The notes under the pieces were generated by a model that was given only the letters and a program-made list of their open reading frames with translations, did no database searches and had not been told where the DNA came from. Position numbers and translations under genes: made by a program. Positions 45,997 to 59,060 of a stretch of DNA of 64,000 bases are shown in pieces. This stretch comes from Crambe crambe (taxonomy: Eukaryota > Porifera > Demospongiae > Poecilosclerida > Crambeidae), in the NCBI GenBank assembly GCA_963924555.1, contig OZ004584.1:2975001-3039000 (forward strand), read 5' to 3'. Every line of letters begins with the position of its first letter. Within the stretch, counting starts at the first letter, position 1.

Positions 45997-47465
45997 GTAA
46001 GCTATCCAGTTATATGTGTGCACAATTTTGCAACTGGAAGGATGCGACTGTCGCCATTCAAAATCATAAGAGTAGTGGTTGTCATGAAATAACACTTCCT
46101 TTAACTACTAGAAATGTTGCAAAGGGTGAATATGTCAATCAAATTCTTAAGCCAACAAGGGCTCTCTTTGAGATGAATCGGAACTGCTTCGCTTGGCTAC
46201 TCAATTCTAAAAGTCAAAACAAATAGAAGTAGTAAGCTCCCTCATGAAAGGACAATCAATTATCGATTGCTTGCAGCTAGATAAATGAGGCAGCAATTAT
46301 TTGCTTGCCAAGTACAGACTACATGTTCTGCACATGCTATCCATGATTTTCATGGGTTTCTAGAACAAAGTCGCTATAGGAATTTGACTAGATTCTCTCT
46401 TCTGTATAACAGAGAATCGGGACTGTGTGAGACTAGTTTTCATCTGGTCATTCATCATCATCATCAAACAACTTATTTCTATAATTTTTATATCACACTA
46501 CTCAAAATTGACAGTGCTATAATCCTTTACCTTTAACTTGACATGTTCAAAAATAGCATGTGCATTTTCCAACTTGCTAGCTTTCAACTTACAACGTGGC
46601 AGACATTTTCATGTCCCACCTCGTACACATGATTCTTGGACTTGACCTCACAACTGACTAGCAAATCTGTCATTAGCATTCTCTGGTCTCTTGATGCTCA
46701 GAGCGTAAACCCTAGGCACTAGTTTGGTTATGAATCAAGCCTTGATGCAACAGTATATCAGGTACATATCAGTAAAGGCCTTAAAAAAATTGGGTCAATG
46801 GCAAAAGTTTGCTTGAACAGATTGTGAATCAAAACCAGTTGAACATGTCACATTAAATCCCATCAAGCAAGTGTGACAAAATACTATGTCCTTGGCCTCA
46901 TCGTAGTGTAAAAAGAAAACTAGCTAAGGCTTTCACACCGCGGAGAGCACTGATGCTTCTTGGCCAATAAATCAATCCCATTATGACATGCAGAGAACTG
47001 ATCAAAAATGACAGCAGTGAATACAGAGATTGCTGTGCACATGAACTAGTGATTATTTAAAATCCCAAAGAGAGCCATGGTGAAGGAAAGACTCTGAGAC
47101 TTCCAAACAATGAGAATTCAGTACACATACTTCAATCAAACTGTGTCATACGAACCATTCAAAATGGCAGTTCAAAAGCATTGAACAGCAAGAATACTAG
47201 CTGTGTAAATACCGCAATAAGCTCAGTGTGCATTATTTAGAAATTTTAATAATAATAAAGGTTGCACTCCTAGTCTTTTAAAAGACTAACTTGTTAATCC
47301 ACGTGCATGTGAAACCATACCCAGTTTGCAATAAACCTTAACCTTTAATAGGCTTCAAGTTTGACCAACCAGTTTGCTTGCTACGGCATTCATTCTACAA
47401 TTACTGCAGACATTTACTGTGATACATTAGCTACATATCAAGTTGACATCAGTTGCAAGTCTACA
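45997..47465. other. Non-coding spacer
   Basis: 46,000-46,090 is repeated at 50,027-50,125 (both contain 'gccattcaaaatcat'). Otherwise I see no gene, RNA or repeat. Confidence 0.5.
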
Positions 47466-47585
47466 TCAACATAGAGCCAAATGTAAGGCAGTGTATAGAA
47501 ACATTCATAATTACTGATCAGAATGATCCCTCTGTGAGGTGTATTCCTCAAAACTTTTGTGAAATAGCCGTGTATTCACACTTCA
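47466..47585 (+). pseudogene. Receptor exon 3 fragment
   Basis: Encodes QCIETFIITDQNDPSVRC and PQNFCEIAVY, matching the receptor Cys exon. The middle part (SGSQNATTIK of receptor B) is deleted. Confidence 0.75.
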
Positions 47586-48090
47586 AATGACTTTTCCTCC
47601 CTATTAGTTCCCAGCATTGAGACAAGTTATATATAAAGCACAAATTGAGATATATATATTCTTGCAATATCATTAGCTCATGAGCAGAAGTTCATTTGAC
47701 CTTTGACCCCACAAATGAAACATCCCCATAGGACTTAGAACAAACAGCCAGAGCTTATTGCTTTCTACAGCATTTTGACACAAAGCACTAAGTGGATTGT
47801 AGGATCTTGGCTTTCTAAGTGCTTGTGGTAAGCATTATACAGCTCCTATGTATGCAGCTGCCACAACCACTGGAAATACAAATGACTTTCACCAACTGCT
47901 TCACTCACTGATTGAATATGTTACATGAACATACCCTAGTTAGCTATATTTCAGAATTATTCCTTTGATCACCTTCAGAATTATACAATTAGTTTTGAAC
48001 ATACAGTGGCAGGTAAGGGGAACTTGGGGGCGTAGATATAGGAAATAGTTTCCATTATTACAGTCAGACTTTACTCTCACATGTATACAG

Positions 48091-48271
48091 GTGGCTGATG
48101 AGTTAATTAGGAATGGAGAAACAGTCATGGTGAATGTTTTTTTTAAGGAGTGTCAGGACACAAAGAGATGGCCATTACTAACAGAGCAGTATAACCTTTT
48201 GATGTGCAACAAGCCTTATCCTGTTACCTTGAGATTTCAGAATGGATCATGCTCTGGCATGAAGAGTGAAG
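48091..48271 (+). pseudogene. Receptor exon 5 fragment
   Basis: Starts after a ctttactctc...acag-like acceptor and reads VADELIRNGETVMVNV, then a frameshifted middle and PVTLRFQNGSCSGMKSEG before a GT. It is more diverged from A/B/E than C is. Confidence 0.7.
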
Positions 48272-48540
48272 GTATGAAATTTAGCCTAGACACTTAGCCA
48301 ATCTCATTTGATACTCAACTGAACAAACATTCTAATACTAGTGATGAATTATTCAAGACCGTAACACTAAAAATGTCGTCGACTTCCCAATCAAAGGAGC
48401 ATATATGCATTTCGCAGTACAGGTCAAGTTTACGATTTCTCCAAGGCAAGATACATTATGATTTATTATATTGCATGGATAGCTATCTAATATTCCAATC
48501 CAGAAAGAGAGCAGAGTACAACTAGTTTCATCTGCAATGA
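48221..48540 (+). repeat. Direct repeat, copy 1 (scrambled receptor fragments)
   Basis: Contains the end of the exon 5 fragment followed by inverted signal-peptide-exon sequence ('tattccaatccagaaagaga'). Repeated at 48934-49237. Confidence 0.78.
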
Positions 48541-48933
48541 AACATAAGCAAAGGAATATAAAGTGTAGCTACATGAACTTAAAGGACAATTTTTAGCAAT
48601 AGCATCATTTTCCTCAACTTCTCGACTGAGATGGTCCAGTTATGATGATGATGGTAGATTGCTATAGCTATATTATTTCATGCGTAACCTGTGATATGAT
48701 TCCCACACCAAGAAGTAGTTTAGATATTTCCAAATTCTTTAGCTAATTAGGGAGTTTCTAACTATTGACTTTCATACTTACAAGTATTATGGATTAGCTG
48801 TGGCTTGCTGCATATGCACATTTTGAAGTGGTCATTATAGGCCATGGTCTACGCATGTTCAATTCTAACTACACCACTGGGTTAATTTGCTTCTGAAGCT
48901 CCTTTTTGAAACAGGAGCAGCGCAAGTGGAACC

Positions 48934-49237
48934 GTTACCTTGACGTTTAAGAATGGATCGTGCTCTGGCATGAAGAGTGAAGGTATGAAATTTAGCCTAG
49001 ACACTTAGCCAATCTCATTTGATATTCAACTGAACAAACATTCTAATACTAGTGATGAAATTATTCAAGACCGTAACACTATCAAATGTTGTCGACTTCC
49101 CAATCAAAGGAGCATATATGCATTCGCAGTGATTTCTCCAAGGCAAGATACATTATGATTTATTATACTGCATGGATAACTATCTAATATTCCAATCCAG
49201 AAAGAGAGCAGAGCACTACTAGTTTCATCTGCAATGA
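48934..49237 (+). repeat. Direct repeat, copy 2
   Basis: Same mosaic as 48221-48540 with about 5-10% differences and one small deletion. Confidence 0.78.
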
Positions 49238-49496
49238 TCACATGATACTCACTTTCTTATAATGTACATATTACCTGCACTTTAGTCTGGATATTCAATT
49301 CTGCATGGACAGGTTTGGATGCATGTACATAACATACATGTTATGTTCACTTAGGGGATCAGCCTTAACAACCAACTCCAAGATTAAGCATCCAGCATTA
49401 AGGACTGTTAACATAAAATGCTACCAGGTAGTATGCTATAGCTGCATGTGTAATAAATCTAGCTAGTTGTATTCTGTTACATACAAGCTGCAAGCA

Positions 49497-49960
49497 GCTT
49501 GTCTGCCCGGCTACCTTATGATATACCACAACCTGACTGAAAGTCGATCAAATGCAGTTTAGTGTTCTCCCTAGCATGTAACATCTAGGTGGTTAAGTGG
49601 AATTCCCTTGACGCAGTCAATAGAATTAACCCTTTGATGTATGAAAAACCACCCCTTCACTAATATTTAGGGAGAATACTGCAGCCCCTGCGTCAGAACT
49701 GCCTGGTCTCCTGAGCTATACCATCATTTCATACCCCCTGATATCTTGCCTGTCACTAATCCAGTTGAGCTGTGTTGTGGAGTGAGTAAGCTAACCAGAG
49801 GGAATCTTTTCCTTTCTCCTCCTCTTCAGTTCCATAATGAGAGAGGAAGGGAGGGAGGGAAGGATGGAGATATTTCCATCAGTGATCCACCCCACAATAT
49901 TTTGCATTTTTTTTGCCTGGTATAATCACCTTAAAGCTCTTTCTCTCCAACACACTTTTA
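49497..49960. repeat. Older inverted match to 36.3-37.4 kb
   Basis: 49,497-49,690 is a diverged reverse complement of 37,195-37,375 ('gtctgcccggctaccttatg', 'gacgcagtcaatagaattaa'). 49,725-49,850 matches 36,480-36,595 inverted. These lie inside the palindrome spacer, offset from its axis. Confidence 0.72.
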
Positions 49961-50163
49961 GCCTCATTTTTAAACTGTATTGATGATTTGTGTAGTTTAG
50001 AATGTGTACATAACTAGTGTATTTGTATGTGAGTAGCTATCCAGTTACATGTGTACACAATTTTGCAACTGGGAGGATGTGGACTGTCGCCATTCAAAAT
50101 CATGAGAGTAGTGCTTGTCATGCTGAAGCGATTGAAAGTGTGCGAAAGAGCTGTAGCTATATT

Positions 50164-50434
50164 CGCTTAGGGGATCAGCCTCAATATACTACAATAACTC
50201 CATGACTACTCAGCGCCCAGCACAAGGAACTGTTAAACATAAAATGCTACCAGGGCTAGTGCTAGGGCAGATATTATTGAAAATACTGGCAATCAAAAAG
50301 TGCCTACCTCAAAACTTTGGCGAAAGAGCTATATATTCACTTAGTGGATCAGCCTCAATATACTACAATAACTCCATGACTACTCAGCACCCAGCACAAA
50401 GAACTATTAAACATAAAATGCTACCAGGGCTAAC
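50164..50434 (+). pseudogene. Duplicated receptor exon 3 3'-end fragments
   Basis: Two tandem copies (50164-50259 and 50339-50434) of the exon 3 end, each running from 'ttagGGGATCAGCC' (or TGGATC) to 'ATGCTACCAG'. Not translatable as exons. Confidence 0.7.
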
Positions 50435-51317
50435 ATAGTAACATTTGTTACTGTCATTACAGCTAGAGGGGGTGGTGGGGGCACATGATTTATACAAGCA
50501 GGAACAATTGGTTAGTAAAAAGGGAAGACATTGAAAGCTGTTATTTCTCCACAAGAGTGGCTCAAGACTAGAGTGGCTCCTTCTACTGACTCAATTGAGT
50601 GTAGCGTTTGACTCATGTGTGGGTGTAGTGTTCAGAGTTCTCAGCTACATGGGATATGATGTATGACCTGGATGCCTTCCCTCAAAAGACATACAGCCTT
50701 CTCCTGACACTGCAATAGTGGAATCCATGGGTATCTTCCCAGTACCACTCGGGAAGAAATGGAATAAAGCACACTAGTGTAGCCTTTTCAGAAAAAAAAT
50801 CTAGCAGCTAGTCAAGAGTGATTAATTTGAATGTTGAAAATCAGATACCAATTGGAGCAAAAACAGAGCTTAATTTAGAATGGAATTGAATCCAATTCAA
50901 AGAACTTTGGTTCAGGACTGTTGCTTGTAATTGTGTCCATATTGATCAGTGGAACCTCTGAATAACAGACTAGGTGGTGCCTGAAATAGAGAAGTGTCCT
51001 CATTATTGAGTTTAATTCCATCATCCGAGTGATATACAGCTCCAGCAGCAGTTGCAAATGCTGCAGAAATAACACCAAAACTGTAGCATCACATTAACAT
51101 GAAAGGATATGTGTTAAATCCTTCATTATAACTTAAGAGAATGATCCCTCTGTGAGGTGTATTGGGAATAAAAAGTGTCCATCCCAAAATTTTGTGAAAG
51201 AGCACTTAATGTGACATGCAAGGGAGCTGGTGATAATCAGCAGTCTTTAACAGCTGAAGTCATTGGTTAGAAAATGTGGATGTTACAACACAACACAAGT
51301 CCCACACCATCTGCCGA
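50435..51317. other. Non-coding spacer with minor receptor fragments
   Basis: An exon 3 scrap lies near 51,130-51,205 (ENDPSVRC-like; KVSIPKF). Nothing else is recognised. Confidence 0.45.
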
Positions 51318-51455
51318 GGGGACAGGAATAAAGTCCTAGCAGTTGCAGTGAAAGTAAAAAGTGTTACCATGGTGTTAGCACTGACCACAAATCCATCCAA
51401 TGTGTATTTAGCAGAGTTAAAATTTACTGCTGGCCCTTGGCCCTCTTCCGTGCCA
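51318..51455 (-). pseudogene. Receptor exon 2 fragment
   Basis: The minus strand reads AKYTLDGFVVSANTMVTLFTFTATA, matching the Ig-like exon (KYIFDGFMINDNTMVTFLTF). The flanking sequence is not receptor-like. Confidence 0.72.
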
Positions 51456-53026
51456 AATTGCCAACCATGGAATCTTGAATCTTTGCACTTCCTCACCCTG
51501 CACCCTGAGGATCATTTTTGCCTTTGCACTGAAATGCCAAGGCGCAGTGCTGGAAGCGACTATGATCAGCGATGGTGGTACATTTCATGCGCGATGCACG
51601 ATGATGCATCGAGCATGTGCATTAATTTAGCTCTAGCTAGTATAGCGCTAGCTAGACATACAGTACTACCTGACTAAGGACAAGCAGACAGGCTCGGGCT
51701 CGCAGTCACTATGCGATAACTCTAGTGCAGATGCTTCTTCGTCTTTGCCAACAAATCAAGCCCATTATCACATGCAGAGAACTGACTAAAAGACAGGAGT
51801 GAATAAAATCAAGCCAGTGACTCATAATTCATACCTATGACTCATAATACCTTCCCAAGTGTGTTATGTAAGATCATGCCTCCTATCTACAAGATGCAAT
51901 ATTTTTATTACTTTCCCCACACATTACTTCTACATAACGTATTTTATATCTGGAGCAATTTTCAGCATTCTAAGATGGTCCATTTCCAAGAAAAGAGCAA
52001 CAATACCTATATAGCTGACTCATAATACCCACATCTACCCTACATACAACAAAAAAATGTACAAACCATACAGTGCATTTATGCCTTGATCCCGACAGCT
52101 TCACTGTCGTTTCAGCTGATAATATTGATTTCCACAATGCCTTTGCTAGGGTAGTCAAAGGTAAGAAAAACACCAGTAGTTGGCACAGAAGCTGTATTCA
52201 ACTGCTGCCGTCTCTCTCAGAGCAAGTGTAGAGGTCAACAGAGAACTCTTAGTTTTCTAAGAGAACCAGGGCACTGGCAGATATGGAGTTATCTTGCACA
52301 TCTGATCTACCAGCCACCAAAAGACAAAAAAAAAACAACCTCGTACAGGTACAGAGTTACCCACTTTAGTCAAAACTACTGAACTAAACCATCATCAACT
52401 CCTAGTGCCTCACATACATCCTGTGCTCATAAAATCTCAGATTTTCTTCTCAATCAGCAAGAAACAGTGGCACTTGCTGAACTAAAGCAGGAGTTACCAT
52501 GTTATTGAAGTTCATTGAATTGGGGTGGGGGATGCCACCATACCATCCAGAGGTACGTTCAAAACTCAACACTACATTAAGCATGTGGGATGGTCGAATG
52601 CAGTGAATAATGGGGCCATTTGTTTTGTGCTGCCTGTTCGTAAGTGCCAATTGCCACTACATATTAGCTATATGCCATGGCATCAACAAACACAAATTGT
52701 GCCCAGAATTTCCAAGTTTCATCAAGGCTTGACATTTTTTTGATGAAATTATCAAATTGCTCTGAAAACAGAGGCATTCCATGCATTATACAACTCAACA
52801 ACTGCATTTTTGCACTGCCTATTAATCAACATCTCGTGGGCCTCATCGATAGCCACTGAATGACCCACCCTTCCAGTAATGCTCACAACAAAAGATCCCT
52901 GGGTGAACATAAGCATAAGGGACTCAGACAAGTCCAGGAGATCATGCATATGATTTGAGATAAGTTTTTGACCGCAGAGGACTACATCAATAGAGTTGCT
53001 AAGTATATAACTTACAGAACAAAATC

Positions 53027-54969
53027 CCTCGAAGCATTAGGGAGCAACTGTTTCCTGCTTCACTAAAAAAACCAGATGACGCAATTGCTGTGTACTCCTC
53101 AAATCACCTGGATAAAAAAATGGAAATCAATGTCAAATCTGACATAACTGCATTAGAAAATGCAGCATTTTTTAGTGCTTCCAAAAATCGTGGACTTGTA
53201 AGCCCCTTTACCGATACAAAGGCCACTGATGAAAATTATCAAGACTTGCTAAATTTTTCGAAAAATTGGAGAAGATGAGTACATACGCTACTTCATTCTT
53301 GGAGCAGAGTGTCAAAGCTTCAAACAGGAGAAAAGCTTTGCAGACTTTTTCAGTCAAAAAGGTTAAACCAAGAAAGTATCCCAATTGGAACATGATAAAA
53401 AGTTGTTAGTCTCAGCTATGAAGAAGAAAATCCAGTTCACACTAAAGACAGGCCAGCCTGTGCATAAACCAGAGGAGCAGCTATTAGAATATCCTCTGTC
53501 TATCAGTGATAGTGATGGGATTCCCTTGAAGGGCCAAAAGAGTAACATCACAAAATCTTTGAAATTGAGATACAGGAACATCTCTACTCCTATAATTACT
53601 CCTTACCTCCCGATGCAGCAGCCACAATACCACCCAATCATACATGTGCTAAGCTAACAGATAACACTACCAAAAAGTGGAGGGAGAACTATCTGAACTG
53701 CTGCAATTGCAAAAAAAATTTTGTGGTATTTCTATTTTCTCTTCTCCAGAATGCTAGCACTCATCTAAAAGAAAACCAAACTTTGTATATTGCTGGAGCT
53801 TTTGAAGGTAAACTTACCGATAGCTACTGCATGGTTTGTTACAGGAAAAAATGAGCGATAACCAGATCCTAGGTTAACCAGCAATTCAGAAGAAACAGAT
53901 ACTCGTATGTGGCTTCATGTACGAAAAAGGATTCTAGTGTTATCACTAGATACAGATGTTTAGCTATATGATTGACATAGCTCTGGAAAGTGCACGAAAT
54001 AAAAAAGTTGTTGTACAACTCAACAAGTACGATTCTAGAGAAATGAGGTACCTTAGTCTCTCAGGCCTAAATGATGCATTGCTGAATGACCCAGACTTAG
54101 GCTTTTTGAGCAGTCAGGATTTGCCTCAAATTCTTCAGGCCCTATACATATCCACTGGTTGTGACTACATTTCATTTTTTAGCGGGATAGGAAAAGCTAC
54201 TTTTATTTAAGTACTTCCTTCAGCACTCACTGTTCATTAGTGGACACTCAAACCCTGGTTCGCTAGCTAACATAGACCTAGAAAATAGCTGGAGACAAGG
54301 TCTTTTGGCCTTTTATAGGTTAGTTAGAACAGTCTATTTCAAGAAACACTCCTCCGCCTTTGATATAAAAAGTCCTGAAATACACTTCAGGCAGTTTACA
54401 AGTGACTCACATGAAGACCAGCATCAAAATGGCTGAATAACATCAGGGAAACTACGTATTTGGTACAGAACCAAATTCGACAATGAAATGGTGGCCTCGA
54501 ATGAGGCACTTGTTCTTCATTGGAAAAGATCTTGCTGGATTATGCACATGTAGGGGCAGGCTGGCAAAAATAACTTGATACTGAAACCTATCACCCAATA
54601 TGGGTGGAGCATGAATGATGGGGTATTGGCATTGCCACAATAGAATGGGACAGTAAAGAGAATATTAGGGCTGTATGACAAAGAGTATTAGTCCTTACTA
54701 AAGGGTGCAAATGTCGCTCCGGATGCAGTACAAATCGGTGCAGTTGCCAAAAAAAGGGAAAAGAATGTTCAGCTGGGTGTGATTGCCAGCATTGTATAAA
54801 CATTGCATCTGACTTCTCCATGGATGACTCAGAAAACATCATGAATGCTGTATTTGGAGCTGACCTTTTGGTGGACCCTTTACAAGAATCGGAAAATGAA
54901 GACGAAATTAATGGAGATTCAGACCTGGAGGAAAGTGACGAGGACATTGATGATGATGCGTTGAGCTAG
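53027..54969 (+). pseudogene. Degenerate transposon-type gene with FEN-like nuclease and CxC motifs (right arm)
   Basis: Broken plus-strand gene. In order: a segment with REQLFPASLKKPDDAIAVY and a Lys/Asp-rich stretch (about 53,040-53,280), LILGAECQSFKQEKSFADFF-like sequence, NSEETDTRMWLHV and LSLDTDV (about 53,880-53,960), LGFLSSQDLPQILQ then TGCDYISFFSGIGKATF (about 54,100-54,205), a block of C-x-C repeats (CKC, CSC, CDC; about 54,705-54,800) resembling tesmin/TSO1 CxC domains, and an acidic tail ending DDDALS. The EExDT, DTDV and GCDY...GIG series resembles the catalytic Asp/Glu and H2TH signature of FEN/XPG PIN nucleases; such motifs recur in metazoan transposon-type proteins. Frameshifts and stops show it is dead. 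Assignment is by motif only. Confidence 0.62.
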
Positions 54970-55054
54970 ACTTGTATACAGCAGTATTCTAGCTATTCAC
55001 ATACTGACAGTTAGTTGACCATATGTACCTATACTATAGCATGATCATTTGCTA

Positions 55055-55173
55055 AACTGCTATCAACTTTCTCAATTCTTGCAAATTTCAGATCTTACAT
55101 ACCAGCAGAGAGCATGTAGTAAGCTCTCTGTTGATGCATTAAACCTGGTCAGGAATTGAGAAAGTTAGCAGTT
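55055..55173. repeat. Foldback repeat, right-arm copy
   Basis: Mirror of 30614-30732. Confidence 0.72.
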
Positions 55174-55458
55174 CTTTATGTTGAAATATCAAGGGGCAAG
55201 TTGAAAGCATAGACCAGCTATATCCTGTGAAAAAAATTTTTCTGACAACCTTCAAGTGCACACAGTCTTGAAGTATGCCCAGCTTCCTTCCGCAAGATCT
55301 CTCTGAGAATGTATTTAACGTCCATGTACTCCACTACACTACTTGTGAAGAAAAACTACGCAGAAAACAACTAAAGAAGTGGGGCAGTCCATAAAAGCAG
55401 GGCAATGACTTTCTCCAACTCTTCCTAGACCTGTTTCACTCAACATAGCTGGCTTAAA

Positions 55459-55500
<42 letters not shown>
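55459..55500. repeat. Poly(G) tract, 42 bp
   Basis: Mirror of the 25-bp poly(C) at 30304-30328, 17 bp longer. Confidence 0.95.
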
Positions 55501-55502
<2 letters not shown>

Positions 55503-56032
55503 TGTGCCTGAAGTGCCCCTTAATTTAAATTATATCTCATCATGCATGGGAGTGAAGTAGGAATAGTTACCTCGTAGTTGGTGATGGGTAAGGGGTTACT
55601 TGACTGAAGTTCACTCTCTTGTTGCTGAACTTTTTTGAACCGCACACAGCCATCCCTACTTCTCTTTTTTACTTAGAATAAAATATTTTTTCCTTTATTT
55701 GTTAGTCTATAGTCCAGTGGTGTAGTTCGAAAGTGTAGTTCAAATTGAACACACATGGACAATGGCATAAGCGACCACTTCAAAATGTGGATATGCGGCA
55801 AGCCATAGCTAATCCATAATATACTAAGGATTTCAAGAAAGATTTAGTGTGTGGTGAAGAAATCTGAAAGTCAATTGTTAGAAACCTTGAATGTCCCTAA
55901 TTAGCTAATGCTTTCAATTTTCAAAATTTGTAAACTAGCTACTTCTTGGCGTGGGAGTCATATCACATGCAGGCTCACAGTCATTTCAATCATGTAGCTA
56001 GCTACACTTTATTCTTTAATGTTCCATTGCAG

Positions 56033-57555
56033 ATGAAACTAGTAACTGTTGTACTGACTCTGCTCTCTTCCTGGTTTGGAATATTAGGTATCCATGCAAT
56101 ATTATTTATCATTATGCTATAGCTAGCTACTTTATTTCATGTGTTATGTAGCATCAACTTCTCAGCTGAGTTATAATGAAGGTGGTAGGATCGTGTCTTG
56201 CCCTGGAGAACTCATAAAACTTGACATGTACAGTGAATGGTGTTTATCATATTTGGATGATCAGATCTGAAAACATGTCTGTTATTATGAAATTCAAACC
56301 TCTAATTTCAGAGTTATATCCTCAAAGTTTTTCACAATAATTATACTGTGGATAGATTTGTGGTTAATGACAACAATATGATATTGCTTCTTACTTTCAC
56401 TGCAACCAGTGGAATCTTTAATGTGACATGTGAGGGTGTTGGTGATAATAATCAGCAGTCCTTAACCACTGAAGTCATTGGTTAGAAAACTATGCCAATG
56501 TGGATCTAGCTATTTATGTTTATAATTATTATGCAGATGTTACATGGACATTTATTGTGAATAATTATCCCTCGAATCATTGTCAGCTTTCGGAACTCAG
56601 TATACATATAAATATAGATTCAACTGAAAGGCAATGTGTGAAATCCTTTGTTATAACCAACCAAAATGATCCCTCTGTGAAGTGTTCTGGGAGTCAAAAT
56701 GCAACAACTATAAAGTGCCCACCCCAGAATTTTTGCTCTTAGGGGATCTGCCCTAACAACCAACCCCAACACTCAGCATCCAGCGTTAAGGACAGTAAAA
56801 CAAAATGCTACCAGGTAGTGAGCTATAGCTGCATGTGTAGTAAATCTAGCCTTATATATATATATAGCTAGTTATTAGACTTTGTGATAACACATTGCTA
56901 TCATTAACTGTTTAGCATATTTGGATTTCTTTCTGGGGTCACCATCTACCTCATATCAATTAAATATGAAAATGGACGATTAGTGCTTAATATAATGTGG
57001 AAGGTAAAGTGTACAGATCAAAGAATGAGCCTGCTACTATTATTTCAATTTTGATGTCTTTTTTCCTTTACCCCTTTTACTATAAGCAGTTTAGAGCTTC
57101 TCCACTCATAATTACCTCATCTGCCACCTATAGGTGTAGCTAGTACAGTTATCAAATCTGTAATGGTGAACGTATCTCTGTCCAAAAGATCAGGACGTAA
57201 AGAGATGATCATAACAAACGAAGCAAGATTCACTTTTGAGACTTCAAGAACTCAACAAGCTTCACTTCCAGGAAATGTAACCTTGACATTTAATAATGGG
57301 CTGTGCTCTGACACAGAGAGCACAGAATTTAAAGGTAAAAACTTAGCAGTTATATTAAAGCACTCATTAATCTCCACAAACTTTTTGACAAGTTACAGCT
57401 TTTTGTATATTTTTCAGTGATGAATGCCATAGCAGTTATACCAGATGGTAACATTATAACTATCAAATGTCGTCCACATGTGCACCGGAATGCTCCTCCC
57501 CATCACATCACCTCCAAACTGAAATGTCCAACCAAAGTCAAAAACCATGCTTACG
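56033..57555 (+). pseudogene. Receptor C' pseudogene (right arm)
   Basis: Inverted twin of 28249-29771 with the same insertion, 17-bp deletion, 65-bp inversion (about 57,096-57,162) and truncated exon 6. The shared lesions show the gene died before the inverted duplication (or that conversion equalised the arms). Confidence 0.85.
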
Positions 57556-57595
57556 GGGCTATGAATTAGATAGCCTTAATTACAAAAAAAGAAAA

Positions 57596-58057
57596 CAAGT
57601 AAAGGAAAAAAAACCTTTAAAAAAATGAAAGTTGATGTAGGGATGACAAAAAATAGTGTACAAAAAAATAAATTGTAAAAAGAAAATGGTTGACTATCTA
57701 GAGAGGCTGTCCTTTTTCAATAATGAAAATCTATTAGCAGTCACTCTCAGCACATTTTAGCAGGTGGTTGAGATAGTCCTTTCAGTCAATAATGTGAGCA
57801 CCAAGTACATTCTATGAATACTACCTAGCTATAGTAGCATCACATAATACTATGATTGTACCATTATATATTTCATTGTGGTAATTATCAAACATCTTAT
57901 GATAGCTACTTAGTCAACACTAATTCCTTGGCTTGATGTAGGGATGATAATAAATCAACCAATAATTTCTTTCCTTGTTTCTTTATTTTTTGTACACTAT
58001 TTTTTGTCATCCCTACATCAACTTTCATTTTTTTAAATGTTTTTTTCCCTTTACTTG
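57596..58057. mobile_element. MITE, right-arm copy
   Basis: Mirror of 27747-28208. Confidence 0.82.
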
Positions 58058-58853
58058 TATATGCAGGGACAGAAGTTATTTTAGATGTAGCTATATTTCT
58101 CCAATAGCATAGCAATGTTGAGCTATATCTACTTGAGGTTACAGGAATCTGAAATAGAGTCTACTGGTTGATTGATAGGTTAATCAAAAATCCCCGAGTT
58201 AATAGAGTAATCTACATGTAGTAGTACAAGCTGGAGCTACTAACTAGCTGAGTAATATTGTAATTTCGAATAATTAGAATGTGCATGCATATTATTGAAA
58301 AATGGCTTCCAATAATTAATTTAGTTGAGTACTGTGCTCTGTAGTGTCTCCTTTTACATTGGCTCTTTCAAGGATTGACAAGTACAAAAGATTGTAGTTG
58401 GTAGAATTTGGAGTGGATTTATCCAGAAATCATAGCTGTAGGTTGAGTGGTTCGAGAGATATAGTTGTATAAGGAGAATAATAACAACAACAACAACAAC
58501 AATAGAAAAGAAGAATCCAGCGACTTACCTGCTTGCCTTATTTCTGAAATGGTTAGCTCCCTGGTCCTGAAACTTGATCTGCACTTTGTAGCTAGTAGGC
58601 TGGATAATCTTTCACAGTAGCTTTTGTTAAGTGGCTGGATAATCTTTCACAGTAGGTTTTGTTAAGTGGGGGAACTAGAATTTCACTTTTGTATTAGTCT
58701 ATACAGTATGTGGCATGCACAGCTGTCCGTGTCATCCCTACATAGAGAGAGCTACTGCTCTCTCTGAATATACATCACATGCAATGAAAGTCCCATAGTA
58801 CAAAGAAGACAGTTACTATGTTAATGATGGTTGTGCATATCCTATATACACAG

Positions 58854-59060
58854 GTTATTTAGCTCAGGCTGTGGTGTACATGTCAAGAGCTCCCAAGTCC
58901 ATTGAAGTGTACAAGCTTACGATAGAGCAAAGGCCAGCAAAAGGGGCTGCAGTTCCTCTCCACCTACACAACACTCCCACTCGGTTGATGAAGAACCTTG
59001 GGTTTGATGAGGGGTACGTGACTTCATGAACCATGGACCAAACTTATTAAATTTTTTGGC
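58854..59060 (+). pseudogene. Fragment of WRNIP1 terminal exon, right arm
   Basis: Mirror of 26744-26950. After TATATACACAG it reads LFSSGCGVHVKSSQVH in one frame and the true frame (AQAVVYMSRAPKSIEVY) in another. The end is frameshifted. Confidence 0.8.
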
